A DNA stretch of 64,000 nt from Flagellimonas sp. CMM7 (GCF_021390195.1 NZ_CP090003.1:3245501-3309500), one strand, 5' to 3'. Shown: positions 35,148 to 44,872, counted from the first letter of the stretch. Notes: generated by a model not told the origin, from the letters alone. Numbers and translations: made by a program.

Positions 35148-35375
35148 ATGAAAGCAATTTTAACCATCATCGCAATAATCTTCTTCGGAACTCTAGCTAC
35201 TGCACAAGACACTGTTAAGGAAGTAAAAGCTGAAACTATTACTGTTGGTGTTGAATTGAATATTGAAATTCAGGAAACAGAAACTGAGATTGCTAGACTT
35301 TATATGTTCAAAAACTCTAGAGTTAAAAAAGAGCTTTCTTTTAGAACTAAGAGAAACAAATCTAAATTGGCATAA
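35148..35375 (+). CDS. Small secreted protein of unknown function
   Basis: A 75-residue protein with a clear signal peptide, MKAILTIIAIIFFGTLATAQ, followed by an acidic Val/Glu/Thr segment (TVKEVKAETITVGVELNIEIQE) and a strongly basic C-terminus (FKNSRVKKELSFRTKRNKSK). No domain is recognised. It is the first gene of a cluster of very short envelope genes: the next ORF begins 2 nt after its stop. Confidence 0.72.
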   Translation: MKAILTIIAIIFFGTLATAQDTVKEVKAETITVGVELNIEIQETETEIARLYMFKNSRVKKELSFRTKRNKSKLA

Positions 35376-35377
35376 TC

Positions 35378-35497
35378 ATGATAATGGGAATCGCTATTCC
35401 ACTTACTTTATTTTTTAGCACGGCATTTGTTATTGCGTCGATTGCTTTTTCATTTCGAAAAAAAAAAGATTCCAGTAGTACATCAAAAAAAAAGTAG
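35378..35497 (+). CDS. Very small single-pass membrane protein (39 aa)
   Basis: A 39-residue ORF from ATG 35378 (or ATG 35384), 2 nt after the preceding secreted-protein gene. It has one hydrophobic helix (IAIPLTLFFSTAFVIASIAF) and a basic, serine-rich tail (RKKKDSSSTSKKK). The tight spacing, the classical helix-plus-positive-tail topology and the codon use support a real gene. Resembles the many sub-50-residue membrane proteins of flavobacteria; function unknown. A possible relative is the ORF at 35622. Confidence 0.6.
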   Translation: MIMGIAIPLTLFFSTAFVIASIAFSFRKKKDSSSTSKKK

Positions 35498-35621
35498 GCC
35501 ATTTTAACTAAAATGACCCACTATAACCTTTAATCGGAAAAAACTGTAACGGAGCGATATTTAAGTAGTTCTTAAATCAGTTAGAATACTTTTACCAACT
35601 TAATATTTAAACCTCTAAAAT

Positions 35622-35729
35622 ATGTACGCTATTTTAATCCCGGTTGCTTTATTTTGTAGTTTAATTTTTGTTTCTGCTGCTGTACTGTTGTTTTTACGTC
35701 TTGCAAAAGTGCCTTCGCGTCGTAGATAA
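35622..35729 (+). CDS. Possible second very small membrane protein (35 aa), antisense-overlapping
   Basis: A 35-residue ORF with the same build as the one at 35378: a hydrophobic helix followed by a basic end (RLAKVPSRRR). Aligning IAIPLTLFFSTAFVIASIAF with the segment starting ILIPVALFCSLIFVSAAVLL gives shared I, I-P, L-F, S, F-V and A positions. It overlaps the 3' end of the minus-strand amidohydrolase gene by 101 nt. Because antisense of a Gln/Lys-rich tail is naturally hydrophobic, coincidence is possible. Confidence 0.3.
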   Translation: MYAILIPVALFCSLIFVSAAVLLFLRLAKVPSRRR

Positions 35730-37206
35730 TTCCATCTTTTATGGTGTAGGTCACACCACCAACACGTACAACTTCGTTATCTTCTGTTAATTTAACGGCT
35801 CCAGTTCCATACAATACCTTTAGGTTTTTAAGTGGGTTTTCTGATACCACTACAAAATCTGCCAATTTCCCTACTTCTACGGTTCCAATTTTATCTGCCA
35901 TTCCTAAGGCTTCGGCACCATTTAAAGTAGATGATCTAATAATTTCCAAAGGATGAAAGCCCGCTTCGCGAAGCAATTCCATTTCACGGATGTATGCAAA
36001 CCCATACAATTGAAAAATAAAGCCTGAATCTGAGCCAGTAGTAACTCTGCCGCCTCTATTCTTGTATTCGTTAACGAAAGTCATCCAAAGCTTGTAATTC
36101 TCTCTCCACGCCACTTCTTGCTCAGTACCCCAATCATGCCAATAGGAGCCGTGGGAGATCTTACTTGGCTGATAAAAGTCCCAAAGGGAGGGAAGCGTAT
36201 ATTCTTCATGCCATTCTGCCCTTCTGGCTCTATGTAAATCACGACTTGCTTCATAGATATTAAAAGTTGGGTCAAGGGTAAAATCTAAACTTATCAGCTC
36301 GTCCATAACCTTGTTCCAATGCTCGGAATATGGTTTTGCGGCCTGTTTCCATAATTTACCAGCTTCTTCAAACCTATGTTGTTCATTTTGGTAGTTATAT
36401 CCCAAGGGATAGTCCTGAACCGTTCTATCTTCAAACAAAGCCTCTGGAAGTCCGTACCAATGCTCCATGCTGGTTAAACCCGCTCTTGCAGAGTGCAACA
36501 CATTCCAACGGGCAACATCCAATTGTGCATGGTGACAAGCAGAACGTAAGCCTAGTTTTTTATTCTCATCCAAAGCTGCCGCCATTATTTCTGGTGCAGC
36601 TCCAAAAAATTTAATTCCATCTGCTCCTCTTTCCGCATTGGCCCTTACCCATTTTCTGGCCTGAGCTGGAGTACTTATAGGTGCATCGTTCAATGGGTTA
36701 AAATCTTTGGTTTTCTGCCCAAAACCAGTGTATGCAAAGACTCTGGGTGCTATAATCTCGTTTTTCTCACTTTTTCGCTTTAAATCCAAGGTCCAGTCAA
36801 CCCCACGCCCGCTGGGTTCCCTTACTGAAGTGATGCCATGGGCCATCCATAGTTTAAAAACATAATCATAATCTGCACCTTGTGCTATTCCTCCAATATG
36901 GCCATGCATGTCTACAAAACCTGGTAAGAGGTACATGCCATTACAGTCAAGTTCTTTGCCGCCTGGTTTTAACTTTGGTTTTTTGGAGTCTTCAATTTTA
37001 ACGCCTGGGTAACCAACTACCTGAATTTTTACAATTTTATTGTTTTCTACGACTATATCAATTGGGCCACGAGGTGGTGCACCGTTTCCATTGATTAGTG
37101 TAACACCTCTAATAATGAGCTGAGGAAAAGGACCTTCACTCATATTTTCTTGTCCATAACTTAAAATAAATTGGAAAAGAAGTAAAAAAGAAAGTAATTT
37201 TTTCAT
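35629..37206 (-). CDS. Secreted amidohydrolase family protein
   Basis: A 525-residue protein with signal peptide MKKLLSFLLLFQFILSYG. It belongs to the metal-dependent amidohydrolase superfamily (imidazolonepropionase-like): LLPGFVDMHGHIGG near residue 95 has the HxH metal pair, then SACHHAQLDVARW, and the late TTGSDSGF with the metal-binding Asp. The end of the barrel, GTVEVGKLADFVVVSENPL, is the usual second small domain. Substrate unknown; related secreted members act on dipeptides or cyclic amides. It follows the M14 carboxypeptidase gene by 7 nt, which favours a peptide-processing role. Confidence 0.88.
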   Translation of the reverse strand: MKKLLSFLLLFQFILSYGQENMSEGPFPQLIIRGVTLINGNGAPPRGPIDIVVENNKIVKIQVVGYPGVKIEDSKKPKLKPGGKELDCNGMYLLPGFVDMHGHIGGIAQGADYDYVFKLWMAHGITSVREPSGRGVDWTLDLKRKSEKNEIIAPRVFAYTGFGQKTKDFNPLNDAPISTPAQARKWVRANAERGADGIKFFGAAPEIMAAALDENKKLGLRSACHHAQLDVARWNVLHSARAGLTSMEHWYGLPEALFEDRTVQDYPLGYNYQNEQHRFEEAGKLWKQAAKPYSEHWNKVMDELISLDFTLDPTFNIYEASRDLHRARRAEWHEEYTLPSLWDFYQPSKISHGSYWHDWGTEQEVAWRENYKLWMTFVNEYKNRGGRVTTGSDSGFIFQLYGFAYIREMELLREAGFHPLEIIRSSTLNGAEALGMADKIGTVEVGKLADFVVVSENPLKNLKVLYGTGAVKLTEDNEVVRVGGVTYTIKDGIIYDAKALLQDVKTTVQQQKQKLNYKIKQPGLK

Positions 37207-37213
37207 AAGTGTA

Positions 37214-39727
37214 TTATTCTGGAATTCTGATTTTATGTCCTAAAAACAAAGCATTTAAAAATAAACGGTTGGTACCGTACCAAGATCCTCTAAAATTGGG
37301 GTTATCTGCAAATAAAACTACTCTGCCACTTCCTAATTTACTTACGATTAGAGAAGCCGAAGGCTTTAAGTTTTCTTCCATGTTCTTCTTGGTAATAAAC
37401 CCATCAATGTGTGGATCTTTGGCATACTTTGCTACTGTAGCATACTCATTTTTACTGGGTGCCAACCAAACAGAGTTGTTTTTATACACTGGAATGGAAG
37501 TGTCATTATAACCAAATGCTAGAGGATGGGTAATATCTAAATCCACTTTAAAAATTGCACCACCTAAGCTTTCTTTTCCTAAGTCTTCAGGTGCATTTAC
37601 ATACGATTTTCGTTGAACAGTTTTTGTTGAATCTTTTTCTTTTTCAATCAATTTTTCTTCAACTATTTTTTTGTCCACGGCCCATTTTGAAGCAGTTCCG
37701 ATAGTAATCAGCGTATTGCCTTCGCTGACCCAATGCTTTATTTTTTCTTGTTGTTTTTTGCTGAAATTATATCCTCCAGAAACCATCACTAAAGTGTTGT
37801 ACTTATCCAAATCGGCTCTTCCAAAGTTTCGAATTGGGATTTTGGTTATTGGCATATGCACTCTAGTGTCCAGTAGATGCCATACTTCACCAGCTTCATA
37901 AGAACGTACCCCGTCGCCTATTATCATGGCAGCCTTAGGCTTTTTTAGAGGAGAAATCCACCTACTTCCTAAATCAATTCCTTTTAAGCTATATCCTGAG
38001 TTAACAGCATATATGGGAACATGGTATTTCTTTTGTACTCGTTGAACTAACTCATAAACCGCATTTGCATCCTTTTTTTGAAGGCTTACCGGAATTACCA
38101 GTGCACCATAACCAAATTCTTGACTACCCACAGAAGTATTGGCCGTAAAAGGTTTAGAAGAAGAGGAAATAACAAGCCCTTTAGATTGTAAATGATTGAG
38201 CGCAGCTACTGCATTGTAATCATTATAATCAATGATATAAGCATATTCAGATTTGCTTACGGCCGTTGTTTTTACCAGATTGTCCAGTGATGTAACCTTC
38301 TCACCGAGATTTAAGGAGGTAACTGGTTTGTACTTCATATTGTAAAAGTTGGCTACAGACCAAGCAGATGCATCGTAATAAACGCTGTCGCGGTATTTCT
38401 CATACGTCTCAAACATAGTCTGTACCATTCTATATTGAGGTTGTCTTGTGGGAACCGTGAAACTATTTCCATTTTTATAGACATCAATTTTATGAAGAAG
38501 TAGTTTGTCCACAAAAGCCTTGGTCCTGTTTGCGTCGTATTCTTCTTTGAAGGTATATCCCTTTATCTTGCCCCGTGAAGCGTTGGTCAAAGCGCTTTTA
38601 AAGAAATCCTGTTGATATTTCCTCAACAGTGCCTTATTTTCAACTGCAGCCTTTACCGTGGCAATACTAGAGATATATTGATTTCGGATAGTAAACGGAA
38701 AAGTGATTTCACCAAAATCCGTGGTTTGTTTATGTCCTCTGGAACTTGCCTGTTCAAATAGCAGTCCCAATCCGCCTTGTAAATCAGGGTAGGAGGAACC
38801 ATAACCTGGATAGGTGCCATCAAAAACTTCTTTTGTAAAATAAAATGAACCGATACTATCCAATGCTTTGGAAAAATAATCACCAAATAGATTGTTGAGG
38901 TCAATGTAATTTTCCTTTGGCATTATTGGGTTCAAGGAACCATTATCTTTCATCGGCTCAAAGAAATAGGAGCTTTGTGTACCCATTTCATGAAAATCCG
39001 TAACAACGTTGGGGTACCATTCATGATACCAACCTAATTTTCCTCGGCTTTCGGGATTTATTCCCAACAACCAATCACGATTAAGATCAAACCAATAATG
39101 ATTGGTTCTTCCGCGTGGCCAATATTCATTATGCTCAGCATCTTGAGGGTCCGCCACTAAGGGATTACCTTGGTACATATTTGCCCATTGTGTATGTCTA
39201 TCCCTACCATCTGGATTAATCGTCGGATCAATAAAAATGATTCCTTTTTCTAAATAATTCAGTATTTCCGGGTTGTTTGAAGCAACCAAGGTATAGGCCA
39301 TAAGTATTGCTGCTTCTCCACCAGAGGGTTCATTGCCATGTACATTGTATCCCAGGTTTATAAATATGGGCACATCATCATAGTTGGTCGGGCTTTTAGC
39401 TGGATCCGTAAAGTCCAGATGTTGCGATTTCAATTGATCTAAATTCCCCAAATTTTCAGGAGAAGTTATCGTTAGGATAACCAATTTTCTTCCTTCATGG
39501 GTTCTTCCGTATTCGTAAATGGAAGCTCTATCAGAAACTTCAGAAAGTTTGGTTAGATAACTTACAATTAAGTCATGTCTTGTGTGCCTTTCACCAATAC
39601 TATATCCCAAAAATTCTTCAGGTGATGGAATGTTAGAATTGAAAGGGTGAAATTTTTTAAAGAAGTAGTCCTGAGCTGAAAGGGAAGTACTTAAAAATAG
39701 TGCTCCAAGGAGTAATTTTTTCAACAT
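37214..39727 (-). CDS. Secreted M14 family zinc carboxypeptidase
   Basis: An 837-residue protein with signal peptide MLKKLLLGALFLSTSLSAQ. The M14 domain spans about residues 45-360: NLGYNVHGNEPSGGEAA has the His and Glu zinc ligands, INPDGRDRHTQW and DLNRDWL give the substrate-binding Arg/Asn, and VVTDFHEMG carries the third ligand His. After ~residue 540 a second, uncharacterised region follows, with a glutamine-amidotransferase/ThuA-like look (TLVMVSGGYNFSKKQQEKI, GRVVLFADNPNFRGSW). This large two-part architecture is common in Bacteroidetes. First gene of a pair with the amidohydrolase. Confidence 0.9.
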   Translation of the reverse strand: MLKKLLLGALFLSTSLSAQDYFFKKFHPFNSNIPSPEEFLGYSIGERHTRHDLIVSYLTKLSEVSDRASIYEYGRTHEGRKLVILTITSPENLGNLDQLKSQHLDFTDPAKSPTNYDDVPIFINLGYNVHGNEPSGGEAAILMAYTLVASNNPEILNYLEKGIIFIDPTINPDGRDRHTQWANMYQGNPLVADPQDAEHNEYWPRGRTNHYWFDLNRDWLLGINPESRGKLGWYHEWYPNVVTDFHEMGTQSSYFFEPMKDNGSLNPIMPKENYIDLNNLFGDYFSKALDSIGSFYFTKEVFDGTYPGYGSSYPDLQGGLGLLFEQASSRGHKQTTDFGEITFPFTIRNQYISSIATVKAAVENKALLRKYQQDFFKSALTNASRGKIKGYTFKEEYDANRTKAFVDKLLLHKIDVYKNGNSFTVPTRQPQYRMVQTMFETYEKYRDSVYYDASAWSVANFYNMKYKPVTSLNLGEKVTSLDNLVKTTAVSKSEYAYIIDYNDYNAVAALNHLQSKGLVISSSSKPFTANTSVGSQEFGYGALVIPVSLQKKDANAVYELVQRVQKKYHVPIYAVNSGYSLKGIDLGSRWISPLKKPKAAMIIGDGVRSYEAGEVWHLLDTRVHMPITKIPIRNFGRADLDKYNTLVMVSGGYNFSKKQQEKIKHWVSEGNTLITIGTASKWAVDKKIVEEKLIEKEKDSTKTVQRKSYVNAPEDLGKESLGGAIFKVDLDITHPLAFGYNDTSIPVYKNNSVWLAPSKNEYATVAKYAKDPHIDGFITKKNMEENLKPSASLIVSKLGSGRVVLFADNPNFRGSWYGTNRLFLNALFLGHKIRIPE

Positions 39728-39769
39728 AAATTAGAAGATTAGTTAATCTTCTAAAGATATGAAAAGGTT

Positions 39770-40987
39770 TTAATCGACAGAGTTGAATTCTTCTATTATT
39801 TCCTCAAATTCCATTCTGTAATAGGTTCCTTTTTTTTCTGAGTCCCTGGTGATGGAACCTCTTAATTGGCGGGCAAGGTTGTAGATAAGTTTTAACCCTA
39901 ATGATTTTGAAGTTTTAGGGTCAATGTCATCGGAATATCCAATACCGTTATCACCAATGTACATTTCATAGCGCTTTTCTGATAGTTTGCGAAGCGAGAT
40001 TTGGATTTCTCCGGCCTCGTCTTCCGTAATGCCATATTTAAGGGCGTTGGTAATCGTTTCATTGATAATAAGGCCAAGGGGGATTACAGTATCTATACTT
40101 AGCTTGTTCTCATCAATATCCAATTTTACCTTTACATTGTTGGTGTTTCCTTTTACTGATCGAACCAAATATTCACATAATTCTTTTACGTAAGGTTTTA
40201 GCTCAATCTTTGATAAGTAATCATCTCGCTTATAAAGCATTTCATGAACCATTGCCATGGAAACCACTCTATTCTGACTACTCTTGATAATACTGCTGAT
40301 TTTTTTATCCGCTATGGACCTAGATTGTAGACTCAATAAACTTGAAACAGTTTGGAGGTTATTTTTTACCCTATGATGCACTTCTTTTAGTAGTGTTTCT
40401 TTCTCATCAATTCGTTCTTGAATCTCCCGCCTGGATTTGTATAGTTTATGGTGTGCCCGCAATAAATTCTTTCCAAAAACACCTCCCAATAAATAAACTG
40501 CAAAAACTACACTCATAAAGGAAAACCAACTTCTCGATTCCAGAGGGACCGTATTTCCTGAGATTTTGAAATCGCTTAGGTCATATAGAAATATAATGGC
40601 AACAACTACCAGGTTAATAATAAGATATACCTGTCCATAAACTTTTGTGGTTACATATCCGGCAAAAACTACTATGGCCAATACAAAAATGAAGGGACTT
40701 TGAATACCGCCACTAAATAGTGTTATTAAGGTGGCACCAACCATGGCCAGTATGGATGTAATATTATATGTTATTGTTAGATTTCCATGCTTACCAAATA
40801 AAAAGGTATTCAGTAGGTTTAGGGCTGCAAAACCAAAAAATGTGTAGGGGATTATTCCTTTTACATCTAACAGGAATATGCATATTAGACCTAGTAAAAC
40901 CGCAAATAAAGAAGAACTGTAGTTGACCTTGAGCACCAATTGAATTTTGTCCTGTAAACGATATTTGTCCTTATTAGGAATTTTCAT
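39770..40987 (-). CDS. Membrane sensor histidine kinase (HisKA_2 family)
   Basis: A 405-residue kinase. The N-terminal ~175 residues hold six membrane helices (7TM/MASE-like, no large periplasmic sensor). A short linker leads to a HisKA_2 dimerisation box KEVHHRVKNNLQTVSSLLSLQSR with the phosphoacceptor His, then a HATPase domain: PLGLIINETITNALKYG (N box) and IGDNGIGYSDD (G1). This fits the HWE/HisKA_2 class seen in flavobacteria. No response regulator is adjacent, so it is an orphan. Its stimulus is unknown; a membrane-embedded sensor suggests a lipid or small-molecule cue. Confidence 0.9.
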   Translation of the reverse strand: MKIPNKDKYRLQDKIQLVLKVNYSSSLFAVLLGLICIFLLDVKGIIPYTFFGFAALNLLNTFLFGKHGNLTITYNITSILAMVGATLITLFSGGIQSPFIFVLAIVVFAGYVTTKVYGQVYLIINLVVVAIIFLYDLSDFKISGNTVPLESRSWFSFMSVVFAVYLLGGVFGKNLLRAHHKLYKSRREIQERIDEKETLLKEVHHRVKNNLQTVSSLLSLQSRSIADKKISSIIKSSQNRVVSMAMVHEMLYKRDDYLSKIELKPYVKELCEYLVRSVKGNTNNVKVKLDIDENKLSIDTVIPLGLIINETITNALKYGITEDEAGEIQISLRKLSEKRYEMYIGDNGIGYSDDIDPKTSKSLGLKLIYNLARQLRGSITRDSEKKGTYYRMEFEEIIEEFNSVD

Positions 40988-41101
40988 ATGCTGCGTTGGT
41001 TGTTCTCCTTTACCACAGATTTATGTTAAAAAGAGGTGGTAAAAGTAGCTTTTTATGGGGTGTTTAAGCTATAAATCTAACTATGTTTTTTATATAATCA
41101 A

Positions 41102-41129
41102 AAACGACAGCCCTAAAAAGCTGTCGTTT
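41102..41129 (-). terminator. Rho-independent terminator after secA
   Basis: A perfect 10-bp inverted repeat (41102-41111 with 41120-41129) with an 8-nt loop. On the minus strand it is followed by TTTTT at 41104-41100. It lies 23-50 nt past the secA stop and ahead of the histidine-kinase gene. Confidence 0.85.
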
Positions 41130-41151
41130 AATTGTTTTAAATATTTTGGGA

Positions 41152-44100
41152 TTAGTCTTCCATCAACACCCATTCACCTTTATGTATTAGAGGCTCAGCT
41201 TGTTTGTATTTAACGGTCTTACTTTCACCTGACATTACATTTTTTATAGTGACCCGGTCGTTTCTTCCAATTTTTGGCTTCTCCCTAACAATAGTTTCTG
41301 TAACAGGTGGTCTTCCTCCCCGAGTTTGACCAGCAGCTCTATTTTGAGCGGCCAATTCATCACTATTGGGTATTTCTTCTTTTGAAGTCTGTATATTTTC
41401 CTTTGGCCTACGAACATTTCTAGCCTCTTGGATCTGATTTGTATTTTCTGTAGGTAATTCTCCTTTGAACAAAAAGGAAATAATCTCTTTGTTCACTTTG
41501 TCAATCATTTCTTTGAAAAGTTCAAAAGCTTCGAACTTGTATATTAAAAGAGGATCTTTTTGTTCATGAACGGCCAATTGTACAGATTGCTTTAATTCAT
41601 CCATTTTGCGCAAATGCGTTTTCCAAGAATCATCTATGATAGCCAAAGAAATATTTTTCTCGAAATCTGTAATTAACTGTTTTCCATTACTGGAGTAAGC
41701 GCCTTCCAAATTGGTTACAACGTTAAGGGATTTAATACCATCTGTAAATGGAACCACTATACGTTCAAACTTATTGGATTGATCTTCATATACTTTTTTG
41801 ATCACCTGAAAAGCTACTGTAGCACTTCTTTCCATTTTTTGCTGATAGAAATCATAAGCAGCGTTGTAGACACTGACAGCAATATCTTGGAAGCTCAATT
41901 TTTTAAATTCCTCTTCTGTTACAGGAGAAGTAATTGAAAAATATTTGATTAATTCAAACTCAAAGTTTTTGTAATCATCTGCGGCCTTATTGGTATCTGC
42001 AATAACTTCAGAAGTATCATAGATCATATTGGCTATATCCACCTTTAAACGTTCTCCCTGCAATGCATGTCGTCGTCTTTTGTAGACCACCTCACGCTGA
42101 GCGTTCATTACGTCATCATATTCTAACAAGCGTTTACGAATACCAAAGTTGTTTTCTTCTACTTTTTTCTGGGCACGTTCAATGGATTTGGTCATCATGG
42201 AGTGCTGAATAACCTCTCCGTCTTCCAAGCCCATGCGGTCCATCATTTTAGCTACACGATCGGATCCAAACAAGCGCATTAAATTATCTTCCAAAGAAAC
42301 ATAGAACTGTGAGCTTCCTGGATCTCCTTGACGTCCAGAACGACCACGTAACTGTCTATCTACACGTCTGGAATCATGACGTTCCGTACCAACTATAGCC
42401 AATCCTCCAGCATCTTTTACCTGGGTACTTAGTTTAATATCCGTTCCACGACCCGCCATGTTGGTGGCTATGGTCACTATTCCTGCATTACCGGCTTCTG
42501 CCACAATATCTGCTTCTTTTTTGTGAAGCTTTGCATTTAGTACGTTGTGTGGAACCTTTCTAACACTCAATAATTTAGAAAGCAATTCAGATATTTCAAC
42601 AGAAGTAGTACCAATTAGTACTGGCCTTCCTGCTTTAGATAGTTGGGTGACCTCTTCTATGATTGCATTGTATTTTTCACGCTTGGTCTTGTAGATCAAA
42701 TCATGTCTATCATCACGGGCAATAGGTCTATTGGTTGGAATTTCCATGACATCCAACTTATAGATTTCCCAAAATTCGCCAGCTTCTGTAACCGCTGTAC
42801 CGGTCATACCTGCCAGCTTGTTGTACATTCTAAAGTAGTTCTGGAGGGTAATTGTGGCGAAGGTTTGAGTCATGGCCTCAATCTTTACACTCTCTTTGGC
42901 TTCAATAGCTTGATGTAGCCCATCAGAGTAACGTCTTCCATCCATGATACGACCAGTCTGCTCATCCACAATCATTACTTTGTTATCCATGACCACATAT
43001 TCCACATCTTTTTCAAAAAGGGTATATGCCTTTAATAATTGACTCATGGTATGGATGCGCTCACTTTTAACCGCAAATTCTTTAAAAAGAACTTCTTTAA
43101 GTTCCGCTTCTTTTTCAATCTCTAGATTCTGGTTTTCAATTTTTGCAATTTCACCACCAATATCTGGCATTACAAAAAAGTCTTTGTCCTGATCTCCAGA
43201 AATGTAATCAACCCCTTTATCCGTTAATTCAATTTGATTGTTCTTTTCATCAATAGTGAACAATAGTTCCGCATCAACCTTTGGCATTTCGCGGTTGTTG
43301 TCCTGCATATAGAAGTTCTCTGTCTTTTGCAGTAACTGTTTTACACCTTCTTCACTCAAAAACTTGATTAAGGCCTTATTTTTGGGTAAACCCCTGTGTA
43401 CGCGAAGTAATTGAAAGCCACCTTCCTTGGTATCTCCTTCGTTAATTAATTTTTTGGCCTCCGCCAACACTCCAGTTAAATACTGTCGTTGCTTTTGAAC
43501 AATATCACCAACTTTTGGCTTTAATTCATTAAACTCGTGTCTATCTCCTTCAGGAACTGGGCCAGAAATAATCAAAGGCGTACGGGCATCATCTATCAAT
43601 ACAGAATCCACTTCATCCACAATAGCGTAATGATGAGGCGGCTGTACCAAATCATCTGGGGTATGTGCCATATTGTCCCTTAGGTAATCAAAGCCAAACT
43701 CATTGTTGGTACCGTAGGTAATGTCAGCGTTATATGCTGCTCGTCTACCTTCGGAATTTGGCTGATGCTTGTCTATACAGTCCACAGAAAGACCATGGAA
43801 TTCAAAGATAGGAGCCATCCATGCGCTATCCCTTTTTGCCAAATAGTCATTCACCGTGACCAAATGTGCACCTTTTCCAGATAAGGCATTTAAATAGAGT
43901 GGGAGGGTGGCCACCAATGTTTTACCTTCCCCTGTATGCATCTCCGCAATTTTTCCTTCATGCAGGGCAACTCCTCCAATGAGCTGAACATCATAATGTA
44001 CCATATCCCAGGTAACTTCCTTACCAGCGGCATCCCATGAGTTTTTCCAAACGGCACTATCCCCTTCAAGGGTAACATAATCTTTTGTGCCAGAAAGCGA

Positions 44101-44514
44101 TCTATCAAATTCAGTAGCGGTTACAGCAATGGTTTTATTGGCGGTAAAACGCTTCGCTGTTTCTTTAACTACTGCAAAAGCCTCTGGAAGAATAGTATTC
44201 AGGGTATTTTCAGAAATCTTGTAGGCCTCTTCATTGAGTTTGTCAATTTCAGTGTAGATTTCTTCATTACGATCTATATCGGTAGAATTCTGGACTTCTT
44301 CCTTTAGTGCTTTTATTTTATCGTCTACCTCCTTACAATCTTCTTGTATCTGAGATTTAAAGGAAACGGTTTTTTGTCTTAGTTCATCGTGGGTCAATCC
44401 TTCAAGCTGTTCTTCAAAGGATTTTATCTCTTTGACCAAAGGCTGTAATGATTTTACGTCTTTTTCTGATTTATCTCCAACGAAAACCTTTAGTACGGAA
44501 TTAATAAAGCTCAT
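41152..44514 (-). CDS. secA: Preprotein translocase ATPase SecA
   Basis: A 1120-residue SecA, the motor of the Sec translocon. Walker A MHTGEGKTLVATL, DEVDSVLIDDARTPLI, the GTDIKLS second-NBD motif and the GRSGRQGDPGSSQFYVSLED motif of the IRA1 region are present. It is larger than the ~900-residue proteobacterial SecA because of insertions typical of Bacteroidetes (a Glu-rich segment near residues 45-85 and a long linker between about 330 and 480). The Cys-rich SecB-binding tail is absent; it ends KYKQAEPLIHKGEWVLMED. Monocistronic, with a -7 box 73 nt upstream and a terminator downstream. Confidence 0.97.
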   Translation of the reverse strand: MSFINSVLKVFVGDKSEKDVKSLQPLVKEIKSFEEQLEGLTHDELRQKTVSFKSQIQEDCKEVDDKIKALKEEVQNSTDIDRNEEIYTEIDKLNEEAYKISENTLNTILPEAFAVVKETAKRFTANKTIAVTATEFDRSLSGTKDYVTLEGDSAVWKNSWDAAGKEVTWDMVHYDVQLIGGVALHEGKIAEMHTGEGKTLVATLPLYLNALSGKGAHLVTVNDYLAKRDSAWMAPIFEFHGLSVDCIDKHQPNSEGRRAAYNADITYGTNNEFGFDYLRDNMAHTPDDLVQPPHHYAIVDEVDSVLIDDARTPLIISGPVPEGDRHEFNELKPKVGDIVQKQRQYLTGVLAEAKKLINEGDTKEGGFQLLRVHRGLPKNKALIKFLSEEGVKQLLQKTENFYMQDNNREMPKVDAELLFTIDEKNNQIELTDKGVDYISGDQDKDFFVMPDIGGEIAKIENQNLEIEKEAELKEVLFKEFAVKSERIHTMSQLLKAYTLFEKDVEYVVMDNKVMIVDEQTGRIMDGRRYSDGLHQAIEAKESVKIEAMTQTFATITLQNYFRMYNKLAGMTGTAVTEAGEFWEIYKLDVMEIPTNRPIARDDRHDLIYKTKREKYNAIIEEVTQLSKAGRPVLIGTTSVEISELLSKLLSVRKVPHNVLNAKLHKKEADIVAEAGNAGIVTIATNMAGRGTDIKLSTQVKDAGGLAIVGTERHDSRRVDRQLRGRSGRQGDPGSSQFYVSLEDNLMRLFGSDRVAKMMDRMGLEDGEVIQHSMMTKSIERAQKKVEENNFGIRKRLLEYDDVMNAQREVVYKRRRHALQGERLKVDIANMIYDTSEVIADTNKAADDYKNFEFELIKYFSITSPVTEEEFKKLSFQDIAVSVYNAAYDFYQQKMERSATVAFQVIKKVYEDQSNKFERIVVPFTDGIKSLNVVTNLEGAYSSNGKQLITDFEKNISLAIIDDSWKTHLRKMDELKQSVQLAVHEQKDPLLIYKFEAFELFKEMIDKVNKEIISFLFKGELPTENTNQIQEARNVRRPKENIQTSKEEIPNSDELAAQNRAAGQTRGGRPPVTETIVREKPKIGRNDRVTIKNVMSGESKTVKYKQAEPLIHKGEWVLMED

Positions 44515-44587
44515 GAATAATTTTTCTTTTGGATTGCAAAAGCTGTTCCATTGTCCTGGGGAGGGTAGAAACCTTTTGCTAGGCTGT

Positions 44588-44595
44588 CAAAATTA
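44588..44595 (-). promoter_or_regulatory. TAnnTTTG -7 element (secA)
   Basis: TAATTTTG on the minus strand, 73 nt upstream of the secA ATG, implying a leader of about 65 nt. It lies only 5-6 nt past the terminator T tract of the DUF2795 gene, a compact terminator-promoter join. Confidence 0.4.
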
Positions 44596-44600
44596 CATAA

Positions 44601-44621
44601 AAAAAAGCCTCGTAAGAGACT
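44601..44621 (-). terminator. Rho-independent terminator after DUF2795 gene
   Basis: A 6-bp stem (44606-44611 with 44616-44621, one G-T wobble), a 4-nt loop and a run of T on the minus strand at 44605-44601. It is 27-47 nt past the DUF2795 stop. Confidence 0.65.
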
Positions 44622-44647
44622 TTTTAGTAGTGTTTGTTTTTCTAAAA

Positions 44648-44872
44648 TTAATACTCGTCCTCATTCCAGAGGTAATCCTCTTCGGTGGGATAATCGGGCC
44701 ATATTTCCTCGATGGACTCGTAAATTTCACCACCCTCTTCTTCCATTGATTGAAGATTTTCAACAACTTCCAATGGCGCTCCGGTACGGATGGCATAATC
44801 TATTAATTCGTCTTTGGTGGCTGGCCAAGGCGCATCACTTAAATATGAAGCTAATTCTAATGTCCAGTACAT
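44648..44872 (-). CDS. DUF2795 domain-containing protein
   Basis: A 74-residue acidic cytoplasmic protein. MYWTLELASYLSDAPWPATKDELIDYAIRTGAPLEVVENL is the characteristic DUF2795 helical core, and the last ~20 residues are Asp/Glu/Tyr/Trp-rich (WPDYPTEEDYLWNEDEY). Highly conserved in flavobacteria, usually next to secA, and of unknown function. It has its own promoter (TTG-19 nt-TATTTTTG) and terminator, so it is a separate unit. Confidence 0.9.
   Translation of the reverse strand: MYWTLELASYLSDAPWPATKDELIDYAIRTGAPLEVVENLQSMEEEGGEIYESIEEIWPDYPTEEDYLWNEDEY

Noticed and set aside
35498..35518. Hairpin around CATTTT-AACT-AAAATG after the 39-aa ORF
   Set aside because: AT-only core, one mismatch in the lower stem and no T tract, so not called as a terminator.
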